Part shown: one piece after another, positions 52,039-61,413 of the stretch | How positions within the stretch are numbered: the stretch's first letter is position 1 | Layout: every line of letters starts with the position of its first letter | Source of the DNA: Acinetobacter sp. ANC 4558 | GTDB taxonomy: Bacteria > Pseudomonadota > Gammaproteobacteria > Pseudomonadales > Moraxellaceae | NCBI RefSeq assembly: GCF_002135375.1 | Contig: NZ_NEGH01000003.1 | Coordinates: 186,001 to 250,000, forward strand | Direction: 5' to 3' | DNA: 64,000 nucleotides | The notes under the pieces: generated by a model | Told to the model about the DNA's origin: nothing | Databases searched by the model: none | The model's input: only the letters and a program-made list of their open reading frames with translations | Program-made: the position numbers and the translations under genes

Positions 52039-52935
52039 ATGGATAAATTAAATGCGATGTCTGCATTTATACACGTTGTAGAACAACAAAGTTTTACCAA
52101 AGCTGCGCACATATTAGGGATACCACGCTCTACGCTCACAGATGTCATTAAGCAGCTCGAATCACAATTAAATACGCGTTTATTATTTAGAACGACACGA
52201 CAAGTAAAACCAACGCATGAAGGTCATATTTATTATGAACGTTGTAAATATATATTAAGTTATATTCACGAATCTGATCATGATTTTTTGCATGCAAAAC
52301 CACAAGGTATATTAAGAATTGAAGTACATGGTATTTTTGCATCTCATTTTATTCTTCCACATATACACCAATTTCTAAAAGAATTTCCACAAATACAATT
52401 ACAACTTTCAGAAAGTGATCGCTATGTTAATGTGATTAAAGAAGGAATTGATTGTGTTATTCGTGTTGGTCAATTAAATAATAGCGACCTCATTGTGCGA
52501 CATCTTGGACAAATTAAACAAGTGACTTTAGCCAGTCCACAATATTTACAAGAATATGGAACACCAAGCAATGTAGATCAACTCAATGCGCACTTTATGG
52601 TGGGATTTTACTCGACAGCTCGACAAAAAAATCTTCCACTTGAATTTTTACACAATCATGAAGTAGAAGCTTATGATTTACCGATTAAAATTCAAGTGAA
52701 TGGTGCTCATACTTACACAGCTGCAGCAAAGCAAAGTCTGGGAATCATTCAGGTTCCACACTATGCCCTTGCCTCAGAGATTCAAAATGGCAGTTTATGC
52801 GAAATTTTGACGAATATCCCAGCGCCATCATTACCCGTCTCTTTACTTTACCCTTCGAAAACACTTGTTTCACCACGACAACAAGTGTTCATCGCTTGGA
52901 TTTTACAACTCTTCAAGGATCATCCACTGTATTAA
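52039..52935 (+). CDS. LysR-family regulator
   Basis: 298 residues from ATG 52039. A GTG at 52024 is in frame, but MDKLNAMSAFIHVVEQQSFT is the normal LysR N-terminus. Helix-turn-helix AAHILGIPRSTLTDVIKQLE near residues 22-41; RTTRQVKPTHEG near 53-64. The effector domain has the CrgA/AaeR-like pattern (GIDCVIRVGQL near 148-158, SPQYLQEYGTP). Divergent from the FabG-like SDR, which is its probable target. Confidence 0.85.
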   Translation: MDKLNAMSAFIHVVEQQSFTKAAHILGIPRSTLTDVIKQLESQLNTRLLFRTTRQVKPTHEGHIYYERCKYILSYIHESDHDFLHAKPQGILRIEVHGIFASHFILPHIHQFLKEFPQIQLQLSESDRYVNVIKEGIDCVIRVGQLNNSDLIVRHLGQIKQVTLASPQYLQEYGTPSNVDQLNAHFMVGFYSTARQKNLPLEFLHNHEVEAYDLPIKIQVNGAHTYTAAAKQSLGIIQVPHYALASEIQNGSLCEILTNIPAPSLPVSLLYPSKTLVSPRQQVFIAWILQLFKDHPLY

Positions 52936-52947
52936 GTAAAAAGAATA

Positions 52948-53574
52948 TTAGTTAAACTCTTTGAAGTCTTGAATACAAATATAATTTTTCTGAGAATGAC
53001 CAACGACAATCAGTTGACCACCTGCAGCTTCAGCAGCCAATATGCCAGCTGATGAGTCTTCAAAAATTAGGCAATGTTGAATGCTTACTTGCAACATTTC
53101 TGCTGCCAATAAATAACCTTCAGGATGAGGTTTTCCTTGTTGAATCATTTCTGCTGAAACGACAGACTGAGGCTTTGGAAATCCTGCAGCTGACATACGT
53201 GAATGAATTAGCGCATTTTCTGAAGAGCTGACAATCGCCCAAGGGATATTCTGTGCATTTAATAATTGAATAAATGCAATCGCCCCCTTTATGGCTTGAG
53301 TTTGATGTGCTGCCTCCAAAAATTTTTGGGTTAATGCCTCATAATGAATTGAATGACATTCATCTTCAATAAAATGCACCACAATATCTTGTGTACGTTT
53401 TCCATGACTATAATCAATGACTTGAATTGGATCCAACTGTTGCTCAATCGCCCATGCTCGTAAAATATCTGAAATGAGTGATGTGGATTGAACAAGTGTG
53501 CCATCTAAGTCGAATAGCACCGCTTGACAATTTAAAGTAATCCCAGTTGCATGATGTGAAAGTTGATACTGCAT
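52948..53574 (-). CDS. HAD-superfamily sugar-phosphatase-like hydrolase
   Basis: 208 residues. HAD motif I VLFDLDGTLVQS near residues 19-30 with nucleophile and acid Asp, motif II IVSSSEN near 114-120, motif III Lys in QQGKPHPEGY near 146-155, and motif IV IFEDSSAG near 171-178. Closest in pattern to 2-deoxyglucose-6-phosphatase/YfbT sugar phosphatases. ATG overlaps the monooxygenase stop (TAATG), so it is translationally coupled as the last gene of the thiM operon. Confidence 0.82.
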   Translation of the reverse strand: MQYQLSHHATGITLNCQAVLFDLDGTLVQSTSLISDILRAWAIEQQLDPIQVIDYSHGKRTQDIVVHFIEDECHSIHYEALTQKFLEAAHQTQAIKGAIAFIQLLNAQNIPWAIVSSSENALIHSRMSAAGFPKPQSVVSAEMIQQGKPHPEGYLLAAEMLQVSIQHCLIFEDSSAGILAAEAAGGQLIVVGHSQKNYICIQDFKEFN

Positions 53575-54686
53575 TACTCACCAATTTCCTTTAATAAAGG
53601 AAGTAATAACTCAGATGTTATTTGCGCTTCTTCAATTAAAGGCCAGCCCGACATAATCAATGCGCTCAAACCTGTTTCTTTATGGTATTGCTCAACCTGT
53701 GCTGCAATATTTTCCGGACTACCAACCAAATAGGCCGCAGAGGATGCATAACCAAAAATATCAAGTGAAGACCAAGCACTCATACCCGCATATAAATTAT
53801 TTTCTAAACGCAATGATTCCAAAGGAGGTAATTTCCCTTGACGAATGTAATCCACCCATTCTTGACGCTGAGCATCAGGTGCTTGAAACGTATTGATATT
53901 TTCATCTCCTCCAGTTTTACGCTGAATAGAGACATCTAATTTCTGCTTAAGTAAATCTACACCAGTCTTCTCAAAAATTTGATAGAAATGTTTTTCAGCA
54001 TCATGTTGATTTTTTCGTACTGTGACACTGGTTAATGCACCTAAGTCGTCATAACGTCGGCCATTCTGTTGAGCTGCCTCCACAGCCCGTGAAAATTGAT
54101 CTTTCACTCGATCTAATTCACGAAGCATCAATAAATAAACATTAACAACTTGCCCAGCATGTTGAACGCCTGCTGTAGAATCTCCAGTTCCCCAGAGTGG
54201 AATCCCTTTTTCTGAGGTTGGCTCAATGGTAAAATCAGTATTTGGAAATAAAGAACGATAGCCTTTTTGATAATGTTCTTGAAATTCTTCCCAGTAACTT
54301 TGCCCTAAAGCATAACGTTTTTCAGCTTCTAAGCTAATGCCGTACGTTGAAATTCGTTGTGGTGTTCCATTAATATGATTAAATAGCAAACGACTACCAT
54401 GAAATTTTTCAAATGTTAGCGCTTGTTCCGCAAGTAACTTTGCAGGCGTTAATCCAGCATATTCAGCCACTAAAAATTTCATTTTCTGCGTAAAACCCGC
54501 AACTGACGCAGCTGAAGTCAATGGATCATTTGGCCAAGTTGCAACTAAAGCACCAAAAAATCCACCTTGATCAATCGTTTGAGCAAGTTTTTTATAGCGC
54601 TCAAAATCTACGGGGAAGAAACCTTCAGGTATCCATGGATAATGTCCATCTGCGGTACTTAAATACCATAATGCTTTAATCGCCAT
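53574..54686 (-). CDS. LLM-class flavin monooxygenase, SsuD-like
   Basis: 370 residues. Begins ALWYLSTADGHYPWIPEG, the first strand of bacterial luciferase-like monooxygenases; GLTPAKLLAEQALTFEKFHG near residues 78-97, NHINGTPQRISTYGI near 103-117, LWGTGDSTAGVQHAGQVVNV near 163-182 and YLVGSPENIAAQVEQYHKETG near 326-346 follow the alkanesulfonate-monooxygenase SsuD layout. Such enzymes use reduced FMN and O2 to release sulfite from organosulfur compounds. The operon also has a sulfurtransferase and ThiM. No reductase SsuE is present. Confidence 0.83.
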   Translation of the reverse strand: MAIKALWYLSTADGHYPWIPEGFFPVDFERYKKLAQTIDQGGFFGALVATWPNDPLTSAASVAGFTQKMKFLVAEYAGLTPAKLLAEQALTFEKFHGSRLLFNHINGTPQRISTYGISLEAEKRYALGQSYWEEFQEHYQKGYRSLFPNTDFTIEPTSEKGIPLWGTGDSTAGVQHAGQVVNVYLLMLRELDRVKDQFSRAVEAAQQNGRRYDDLGALTSVTVRKNQHDAEKHFYQIFEKTGVDLLKQKLDVSIQRKTGGDENINTFQAPDAQRQEWVDYIRQGKLPPLESLRLENNLYAGMSAWSSLDIFGYASSAAYLVGSPENIAAQVEQYHKETGLSALIMSGWPLIEEAQITSELLLPLLKEIGE

Positions 54687-54703
54687 ACTTTATTCCTCTT
54701 ACA

Positions 54704-55543
54704 TCAGTTTATTATTTTCAGTGGCAGTTCTGAATGTTCACTCCATTCAGACATTGATCCATCATAAATTTTGACAGATTTTGCTCGCGCCTGTAGAAGT
54801 GCCAATGCAGCACCGCTTGCAGTCACGCCGCTACCACAGTAAATAATAATTTCTCGGTTTAAATCGAGCTCAAAATGAGCAAATACATCTAAAATTGGTT
54901 CTATAAATTGACCATTTTCATCTAAGAAAAATGAAAACGGGATATTAATACTTCTGGGAATATGTCCTGCTCGTGCGTAACGTAGCTCATCACCACGAAA
55001 AACAACTTCACGAAGAACATTCAATAATTGAACAGGTGAATCATGTTCTATAATATTTTTGACATCATTTAAATTTGCAAAATAATCGGTATTCAGTTTC
55101 GGATAAATGTACTTTGATAACGGAGTTACAATCTGACTTTGACCTTGATGGATCTCATAACCTAAGGTTTTCCAAGTATGTAACCCGCCATTTAATAATC
55201 GAACATCAGGATGTCCATACGCAGTTAAAACCCAGAATAGTCGTGCTGCCCAAATATGATTTTCTCGATCGTATATAACAACAGGTTTATGCCAATCAAT
55301 ATTAAATTTCTGAATCGACACATGCATTTCAATTTCAGTTGGACACTGATACTGTAAATGTGTATTTAAATTGCAAAAATCTTGATGTAAGTCTACATAT
55401 TGCGCTAATGGAATATGCGCATTTAAAAACTCCTGATATGCAATTTGTGCAGCATCTAAATTTGCTGTTTTTGCACCCACCTCGAAAAGCTGTACTTTAC
55501 TGAGTTGCTGCACCAACTCAGGAGCTTGGATTAAATAACTCAT
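54704..55543 (-). CDS. Thiosulfate/3-mercaptopyruvate sulfurtransferase
   Basis: 279 residues, two rhodanese domains. The first, near residues 15-130, is inactive: no Cys loop, but WAARLFWVLTAYGHPDVRLL is present. The second, near 150-275, has the active-site loop IIYCGSGVTASGAALAL near 235-251, the CG(S/T)GVTA signature of SseA-type enzymes. Transfers sulfane sulfur to thiols or cyanide. ATG overlaps thiM stop by 4 bp (ATGA) and the monooxygenase starts 17 bp later. Confidence 0.87.
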   Translation of the reverse strand: MSYLIQAPELVQQLSKVQLFEVGAKTANLDAAQIAYQEFLNAHIPLAQYVDLHQDFCNLNTHLQYQCPTEIEMHVSIQKFNIDWHKPVVIYDRENHIWAARLFWVLTAYGHPDVRLLNGGLHTWKTLGYEIHQGQSQIVTPLSKYIYPKLNTDYFANLNDVKNIIEHDSPVQLLNVLREVVFRGDELRYARAGHIPRSINIPFSFFLDENGQFIEPILDVFAHFELDLNREIIIYCGSGVTASGAALALLQARAKSVKIYDGSMSEWSEHSELPLKIIN

Positions 55544-56391
55544 ACAAGAATTAATTCTTCAATTTGAAAATTTAAGTAAATTTCAAAATCTTCAGCAGAT
55601 ACTCTGTACAATTCATTAATAAATTCGCGTTGAAAATCTCCAGGAGCATCCGCTTTTAAATGGGCTTTTTGACCTGCAACTGCAAAATGTGCATGTGCGC
55701 TCACCACTGCATTAAAGGGATCAGTTACAGCACTATAAGCAGCGACCAATGCACCTAATGAACAACCTGAAGCGGTAACAAGTGGAAAGAAATAGCTCCC
55801 CCCTTTAATTTTAGCAACCCAATATTGTTCTTTCTGATCAATGTAGGTTTTTGCCACAATATGATCGACCTCACCAGATGCAGAAACTGCTGAGGTATAC
55901 TCAAGTAGTGCTTTTGCCGCTTGTACAGAATGTGCAGGATCATTTGAACTATCAAACCCTTTACGATTTGAACCCAAGCCTGCCAATCCAATAATTTCAG
56001 ATGCATTTCCACGAATAATGGTTGGTTTAAACTGTAAAAAATCGGCTGCTAACTGTCCACGCCATGACAAAGCTCCTGCCGCAATTGGATCTAAAATCCA
56101 AGGCTTATTGATTTTATGTGCTTCAGTAATCGCGAGTTTCATAGACTCAACTAGTGCGGAAGTTGGTGTGCCTAAATTTACCACTACTGCCTGAGCAAAA
56201 TGTACAAATTCAGCAGCCTCTTCAGGATTATCCACCATAGCAGGAGATGCACCCGCACTTAGTAATACATTTGCCATAAAATTAACAGATACACTATTCG
56301 TAAGACATTGCACCAAAGGTTTTTGTTGTTTCAAATAGGTATGTGCTTGGATAATAGATTGCACCGTTGGGAGTTGGGTCGAAATAGTCAT
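55540..56391 (-). CDS. thiM: Hydroxyethylthiazole kinase ThiM
   Basis: 283 residues from ATG 56391 (a TTG at 56409 is less likely). PLVQCLTNSVSVNFMANVLL near residues 26-45, SPAMVDNPEEAAEF near 50-63, KPWILDPIAAGA near 96-107, FKPTIIRGNASEI near 121-133 and VTASGCSLGALVAA near 207-220 (catalytic Cys) are ThiM motifs. Phosphorylates the thiazole alcohol of thiamine. The usual neighbours ThiD and ThiE are absent, and no TPP riboswitch is visible upstream. Instead it heads an operon with a sulfurtransferase, an SsuD-like monooxygenase and an HAD phosphatase. Confidence 0.85.
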   Translation of the reverse strand: MTISTQLPTVQSIIQAHTYLKQQKPLVQCLTNSVSVNFMANVLLSAGASPAMVDNPEEAAEFVHFAQAVVVNLGTPTSALVESMKLAITEAHKINKPWILDPIAAGALSWRGQLAADFLQFKPTIIRGNASEIIGLAGLGSNRKGFDSSNDPAHSVQAAKALLEYTSAVSASGEVDHIVAKTYIDQKEQYWVAKIKGGSYFFPLVTASGCSLGALVAAYSAVTDPFNAVVSAHAHFAVAGQKAHLKADAPGDFQREFINELYRVSAEDFEIYLNFQIEELILV

Positions 56392-56841
56392 AAGATTAAA
56401 TTTGAACAAGATTCAGGTTTGATAATATGAATTATTAGCAAAGATATTTTGTTATATAAATACTAAAATTAAAAATGCTTATCTTTTTATTTCATTTGAA
56501 AAATATGCATAACGTTATGCGTATAATTTATAAGAAATAAAAAAGCACTATATTGGTGCTGAATTTGATTATTAATTATCCAAATTTATTTTTTTTAATG
56601 AAATTTAAACTTTTATCTCTCTCCCATATTTCGATTCATTTACACAAAAACCATACAACCAATTGAAAATAAATATTTTTTATATTTTACTGTTAGTTTT
56701 TCACTCTAATTTCAATTTTTGAATATGCTTTTCTATTTATATGTTAATAATAATTCAATATTTCATTATATATTTTTGTTAATTTATTGTTAGATACATA
56801 AGAATAATAATTTTGGTTTTATAGCTACATATATATTGATT
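56392..56841. other. Divergent intergenic region thiM operon / DszC-like gene
   Basis: 450 bp, very AT-rich, holding the promoters of both units. The only distinct element is the 14-bp palindrome at 56507-56520. No CTGAGA or GAT...CTGGATAATGCC-type TPP riboswitch sequence was seen on either strand. Confidence 0.5.
56507..56520. promoter_or_regulatory. Perfect 14-bp palindrome, candidate operator
   Basis: GCATAACGTTATGC is its own reverse complement and has a higher GC content than the surrounding DNA. It lies 116 bp from the thiM start. Likely regulator site for one or both divergent units. Confidence 0.5.
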
Positions 56842-58125
56842 ATGACTTCATTAGTAGAGTTACAACAATCAACTCAATTAAAGCATCGACCAAGTATCGA
56901 TTCACTGATCTATCAAGTCTGGGGTCAAGGACCTTCTGCTCGATATGATGAATTAGCCGCGCAATTTCGCCCTATTTTTGAAAAAATTAAAGCATCGGTC
57001 AATGTTCGAGAAAAAGAACATATTTTACCTTTTGAACAATTACAATGGTTAAAAGATTCAGGTTTTACCCGCCTTCGTATTCCAAAAGAATATAATGGCT
57101 TTGACGCAACAATTCCTGAGTTATTTACTTTATTAGTAGAATTAGCAGAAGCCGATGCAAACTTACCTCAAATATTACGCGTCCATTTTGGTTTTACTGA
57201 AGATGTACTATTAAGTCCAGATTCTGAGTTTAAAACGACGTGGCTGACACGTATTGGTCAAGGCGAAACAGTCGGCAGTGCATGGTCTGAAGGCGGACAG
57301 GAAGCAAGAGATCAGTTTAGCACTCACTTGGTAAAAAAAGACGATGGCACTGTTCATTTGAATGGGAAAAAATATTATACCACTGGCAGCTTATACGCAG
57401 ATTGGATTGATGTCGGCATCAGTGATCTTCAAGGCGAGTCTGCATCCATTTTAGTACCAAGAAATCGTACAGGTGTCACTATTCTGGATGACTGGAATGG
57501 TTTCGGACAAGTGCTCACTGCAAGCGGTACCACTATTTTTGAAAATGTTGAAGTCAATCCGACAGATATCCTACCAGATGATGATCGATTCAAATACTCT
57601 GCAGCATATTATCAATTAATTCAACTTGCAATCATTACAGGTTTAACCCGTAGTGCGACATATGAACTCTCAGAATTGGTTGATAAACGTACACGAAATT
57701 ATAGTCATGCTAATGCCCAACACGTACGTCAAGATCCACAAGTTTTACAAGTCGTAGGAAAGGTTCGTGGAGCAGCTTACACATCCAATGCAATCATTGA
57801 AAAAAATGCACAAGCACTACAACGTGCCTATGAATCAGCATTTAGTCAAAATGAACTTTTAGAAGCCGATCAAAATGCAATTGCTGAACTTGAAATTGCA
57901 CAATCACAAACAATTATTATCGATTTGGCATTAAATGCTTCAAGTATTATTTTTGATGCATTAGGTGCCTCAGCAACCGATAAAAATTTAGCCTTGGATC
58001 GTTATTGGAGAAATATCCGTACGCTCGCATCGCATAATCCTCGCATATTTAAAGACCGCATTGTGGGCGACTTTAGTGTAAATGGAACCTTGCCACCTTA
58101 CCAATGGCGTATTGGAAAAGCATAA
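56842..58125 (+). CDS. Acyl-CoA-dehydrogenase-like flavin monooxygenase (DszC/SfnB-type)
   Basis: 427 residues from ATG 56842. Acyl-CoA dehydrogenase fold: N-terminal helical domain with FEQLQWLKDSGFTRLRIPKE near residues 67-86, middle domain with LNGKKYYTTGSLYADWIDVG near 176-195, and C-terminal four-helix domain ending LASHNPRIFKDRIVGDF. TGSLYADWI and ASHNPRI patterns are those of DszC/SfnB/TdsC-like monooxygenases, which use flavin and oxygen on sulfur or nitrogen compounds rather than oxidising acyl-CoA; a catalytic Glu of true dehydrogenases is not evident. Divergent from the thiM operon, with which it probably shares sulfur-linked regulation. Confidence 0.8.
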   Translation: MTSLVELQQSTQLKHRPSIDSLIYQVWGQGPSARYDELAAQFRPIFEKIKASVNVREKEHILPFEQLQWLKDSGFTRLRIPKEYNGFDATIPELFTLLVELAEADANLPQILRVHFGFTEDVLLSPDSEFKTTWLTRIGQGETVGSAWSEGGQEARDQFSTHLVKKDDGTVHLNGKKYYTTGSLYADWIDVGISDLQGESASILVPRNRTGVTILDDWNGFGQVLTASGTTIFENVEVNPTDILPDDDRFKYSAAYYQLIQLAIITGLTRSATYELSELVDKRTRNYSHANAQHVRQDPQVLQVVGKVRGAAYTSNAIIEKNAQALQRAYESAFSQNELLEADQNAIAELEIAQSQTIIIDLALNASSIIFDALGASATDKNLALDRYWRNIRTLASHNPRIFKDRIVGDFSVNGTLPPYQWRIGKA

Positions 58126-58132
58126 TAGAATG

Positions 58133-58184
58133 TTTAGACTAGTCTAAATAAAACTAAAAAAGGTATTTAGTATGCCTTTTTTAG
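58133..58184. terminator. Tandem hairpins after the DszC-like gene
   Basis: A perfect 16-bp palindrome TTTAGACTAGTCTAAA (58133-58148) is followed by CTAAAAAAGG (58154-58163) pairing with CCTTTTTTAG (58175-58184), the latter with a T-run on both strands. Terminates both the plus-strand gene and the convergent lipoprotein gene. Confidence 0.75.
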
Positions 58185-58202
58185 TAGAAACTAAATATAT
58201 TA

Positions 58203-59087
58203 CTATTTATATTTTTCTAAAATAGATTTTATGAAATAATAAACCAGAACCCCGATGATAATTAATAAATAAAGTGGCCAAATAGCAATTAAAATCACAA
58301 TAAAATCTAATGTCACAATCCATCCACATTGGATTCCACGCCACGCTCTTATCCAAAAACCATCTGTATTTAAATGGGCAATAGTATCAATATCAATATC
58401 TGTTCGTTCACGTACAATTACAGGCTGATTTATATTGATAATGATTGTGCTATAGCAGGCTCGGTCACGAATTTCAAGCTGGCTCAAATGAGAAATATTA
58501 TTAACTTTTTCATTTTTATTTTGTGCTTCATTAACCTCGCCTTCTAATAACTTTAACTCATATCGTTTGGCAGAATATAGTTGCTGATTTAAAAAATGCA
58601 TTAACGGTAAAAGATCATTCACAAAATTAGCTGCTTTTTCATTTGGTATACGAACAATAATATCTGCAACAGGGTTTATTTTTTCAAAAATTTTAATTTT
58701 ACCATCTGCAACTTTTTGTACTTTCACATCAATAATCTGAAAATTTATATTTTTTTGTTCAACATAACCACCAAAATCTATTGTCATTTTATCAATAGCT
58801 AGTGCCGTTTTAATGGTATCTTGCGTTGTAAATTGAATATTTGCTTCACGAACCATCTGATGACGCTGTTCAATTTCATTTATATGAGGCATTAATAAAA
58901 CTTCAGGTCTTTGCTGAACAAGTGGTTGTATGGTCGAAGTATTATTCTGTTCGTCTACGATTGTTGTACCTTCGGCTTGATAGGTAGCATTACTATCTTC
59001 AAAGATGGAACCTTCTTTTTTTGAGCAAGAAATAAGGAATACGCTCACGAATAAAATAACTAAAATTTTAGATTTTGAGATCATCAT
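58203..59087 (-). CDS. DUF4349-like lipoprotein
   Basis: 294 residues from ATG 59087, chosen because AAGG lies seven bases upstream; a frame extension to 59138 has no ribosome site. Lipobox SVFLISC after a hydrophobic core, then a low-complexity linker. The central part (residues 80-210) has REANIQFTTQDTIKTALAID, FGGYVEQKNINF and ADIIVRIPNEKAANFVNDLL, the pattern of DUF4349 proteins, then a basic coiled helix and a strong C-terminal transmembrane helix near 258-285. Function unknown; probably anchored at both ends in the envelope. Confidence 0.7.
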   Translation of the reverse strand: MMISKSKILVILFVSVFLISCSKKEGSIFEDSNATYQAEGTTIVDEQNNTSTIQPLVQQRPEVLLMPHINEIEQRHQMVREANIQFTTQDTIKTALAIDKMTIDFGGYVEQKNINFQIIDVKVQKVADGKIKIFEKINPVADIIVRIPNEKAANFVNDLLPLMHFLNQQLYSAKRYELKLLEGEVNEAQNKNEKVNNISHLSQLEIRDRACYSTIIININQPVIVRERTDIDIDTIAHLNTDGFWIRAWRGIQCGWIVTLDFIVILIAIWPLYLLIIIGVLVYYFIKSILEKYK

Positions 59088-59342
59088 TAAAAGCCTTAAG
59101 GCTTGCCAATATGTGACAATATTAACACAATAAAACATTTTAACTAACGAGTTATCTGTATATTGTATATTTTTGATGTTATTTATTTTTTATATAATAT
59201 AAATAAAATATATCACAATTCAAGCATAATAGTTTCAAAACCAAATTATAGAATTAACTTAATTTAATAATTACTGCACTTTTACCTTTTAAACGCTATT
59301 ATAAAAATAGAAATTAATCACTTGAAATCTAAAAGGTTTACA

Positions 59343-59996
59343 ATGGCTCAATTTGCAGTTATTGGCTTAGGAAGTTTTGGTGCAACCATAGCAACAGAAT
59401 TAGTCAAATTAAAACACGATGTATTGGGTATAGATTCTGAAAAAAAAAATGTAGAAAACATTTCTGAAAACATTACTCATGCTGCAATTGCTGATGCAAC
59501 GGATGAACATGTTTTAAACGAATTAAATATTCAAAATTGTGATGCTGTCGTCGTCGCAATCGGAGAAGATATTGAAGCAAGTATTCTTTGCGTACTGCAC
59601 TTAAAAAATTTAGGCATTAAAAAAATCTGGGCAAAAGCAAAGTCAAAAGCACACCATATGATTTTAACGCATTTAAATGTAGATAAAATTATTCATCCTG
59701 AAGAGGATATGGGAATTCGGATAGCTCAATCGTTAAGCTATCCCATGGTGAGCCGTTATATGGCTTTAAGTGATGATCACTATATTGTAAAGGTTGAAAT
59801 TAAAGAGAATTTACAAGGTCTTCGTTTACATAGCATTATGGATCATGTTCCAGAAGTCAAAACCATCTTACATAAAAGAGAAGTAGAAATATCTTATCAT
59901 CCTGATCCGAATTTAATCTTGCAAAAAGATGACATCATTATTGTAGAAGGGTTACTTGAGCCCCTACGCAGATTATCTAAACATTTTCTACCTTAA
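59343..59996 (+). CDS. ktrA: KtrA-type potassium uptake regulator (RCK)
   Basis: 217 residues from ATG 59343 (AAAGG ribosome site); a frame extension to 59322 is not used. RCK_N Rossmann domain with FAVIGLGSFGATIATELV near residues 4-21 (GxGxxG), acidic IDSEKK near 33, DATDEHVLNEL near 53-63, and an RCK_C domain near 135-217 (VEIKENLQGLRLHSI). Cytoplasmic gating ring for KtrB, nucleotide-regulated. ktrB follows 10 bp later. Confidence 0.9.
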   Translation: MAQFAVIGLGSFGATIATELVKLKHDVLGIDSEKKNVENISENITHAAIADATDEHVLNELNIQNCDAVVVAIGEDIEASILCVLHLKNLGIKKIWAKAKSKAHHMILTHLNVDKIIHPEEDMGIRIAQSLSYPMVSRYMALSDDHYIVKVEIKENLQGLRLHSIMDHVPEVKTILHKREVEISYHPDPNLILQKDDIIIVEGLLEPLRRLSKHFLP

Positions 59997-60006
59997 AGCC
60001 AAGATA

Positions 60007-61359
60007 ATGAAATTTATAAAAACATCGCCTCAGACTTCCAATTCAAGATTTATCAATTTGAGCCCACCTAGTTTATTGGCACTAGGCTTTTTAAGTTTTA
60101 TCATTATCGGCTCACTTTTACTTAAATTACCCTTTGCTCACCGAGGAGATTTAAGCTGGATTAATGCAATTTTTACTGCAACATCAGCTGTTACCATTAC
60201 TGGATTATCGGTCGTGAATGTCGGCGAAGCCTATACCGTGTTTGGTAAAATAATCATCATGATTCTACTGCAATGTGGTGGTTTAGGTTTTATGACCTTT
60301 GCAATTTTAGCGGCATTAAGCCTGTCTGATAAATTAGGCCTAAAGCAACAAGTAATGGCACAGCAAGTTATTGGGCAAACCAGCTTAAGCAAAGTATCTT
60401 TTACGATTAAAGGCGTCTTACTTTATTCTTTGTTTTTTGAAGCAATTGGCACCACTATTTTAACCATTGCTTGGATGAAAGATTATAATTTCTTACAAGC
60501 CTTTTTTTATGCGAGTTTCTATAGTGTATCTGCATTTAATAATGGTGGATTCTCTTTATTTCCCAATAGCTTAATGAGCTTTTCAGGTCAATATCTTATT
60601 ACTTTTACAATTAGTATGCTTTATATTATTGGTGGAATTGGGTTTGTTATTCTAATGGATATCAAGCAAGCCAAACGATGGCAAACACTCTCCCCAAATA
60701 GTAAATTAATTTTAACATCCATCGCCTGTATTAATCTTATTGCTTTTATTGTGATTTGGATTTTAGAAGCTTCCAATCCTTTAACCTTGGCTCCGATGTC
60801 AATCGGCGATCAAGCTGTGAATGCTTGGTTCCAAGCAACTGTACCTAGATCTTCTGGATTTAACAGTCTTAATTTATCTGACATGACAGAAGCTTCAGCC
60901 TTGGTCACTATGCTTTTAATGTTTATTGGTGGTGGTTCATTAAGTACTGCAGGCGGTATTAAAGTAGGTACTTTTGTGATTGTTCTACTTAGTGTCATTA
61001 CTTTCTTACGACGGAGTCCGGAACTACGTATATTTAATCATTCCGTACCTCGCCATACATCATTTAAAGCATTAGCTGTCATTTTTATTACTGTCAGTTT
61101 GATTTTTATAGGTTTATTTTCTCTTCTTATTTTAGAACCTAGGCATAATTTTATCGATTTATTATTCGAAGCAGTTTCAGCAGCATGTACCGTTGGTTTA
61201 TCTCGGGGTATTACAGATGAACTTCGACCTGAAAGTTTATTTATATTAATGCTACTCATGTTTGCAGGTCGATTGGGTCCATTAACCTTGGCATATCTAA
61301 TTGCAACACCGCAAAAATCGAGAATTCATCATCCCAACACCGATATTCAAATTGGATAA
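60007..61359 (+). CDS. ktrB: KtrB-type potassium transporter
   Basis: 450 residues. Eight main helices in four M1-P-M2 repeats, with selectivity-filter turns AVTITGLSVVNVG near 70, SVSAFNNGGFSL near 178-189, TVPRSSGFNSLN near 278-289 and AACTVGLSRGI near 395-405, one glycine per repeat as in TrkH/KtrB proteins. Starts after ktrA at ATG 60007; an upstream in-frame TTG at 59956 lies inside ktrA and is unlikely. Sodium-stimulated K+ uptake is the usual role. Stop at 61357-61359. Confidence 0.92.
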   Translation: MKFIKTSPQTSNSRFINLSPPSLLALGFLSFIIIGSLLLKLPFAHRGDLSWINAIFTATSAVTITGLSVVNVGEAYTVFGKIIIMILLQCGGLGFMTFAILAALSLSDKLGLKQQVMAQQVIGQTSLSKVSFTIKGVLLYSLFFEAIGTTILTIAWMKDYNFLQAFFYASFYSVSAFNNGGFSLFPNSLMSFSGQYLITFTISMLYIIGGIGFVILMDIKQAKRWQTLSPNSKLILTSIACINLIAFIVIWILEASNPLTLAPMSIGDQAVNAWFQATVPRSSGFNSLNLSDMTEASALVTMLLMFIGGGSLSTAGGIKVGTFVIVLLSVITFLRRSPELRIFNHSVPRHTSFKALAVIFITVSLIFIGLFSLLILEPRHNFIDLLFEAVSAACTVGLSRGITDELRPESLFILMLLMFAGRLGPLTLAYLIATPQKSRIHHPNTDIQIG

Positions 61360-61385
61360 AAAAGCCATTCCTAAGGAATGGCTTT
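61355..61385 (-). terminator. Terminator of pldA, possibly bidirectional
   Basis: AAAGCCATTCC (61361-61371) pairs with GGAATGGCTTT (61375-61385) around a 3-base loop. On the minus strand the stem is followed by a run of six T, ending the pldA transcript; on the plus strand the T-run is short. Confidence 0.8.
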
Positions 61386-61413
61386 AACGGAAAAATAAAA
61401 TACATTATTCAAA

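Noticed and set aside
56392-56841. TPP riboswitch upstream of thiM
   Set aside because: No CTGAGA or other THI-box core found on the minus strand; region is AT-rich without the expected conserved blocks.
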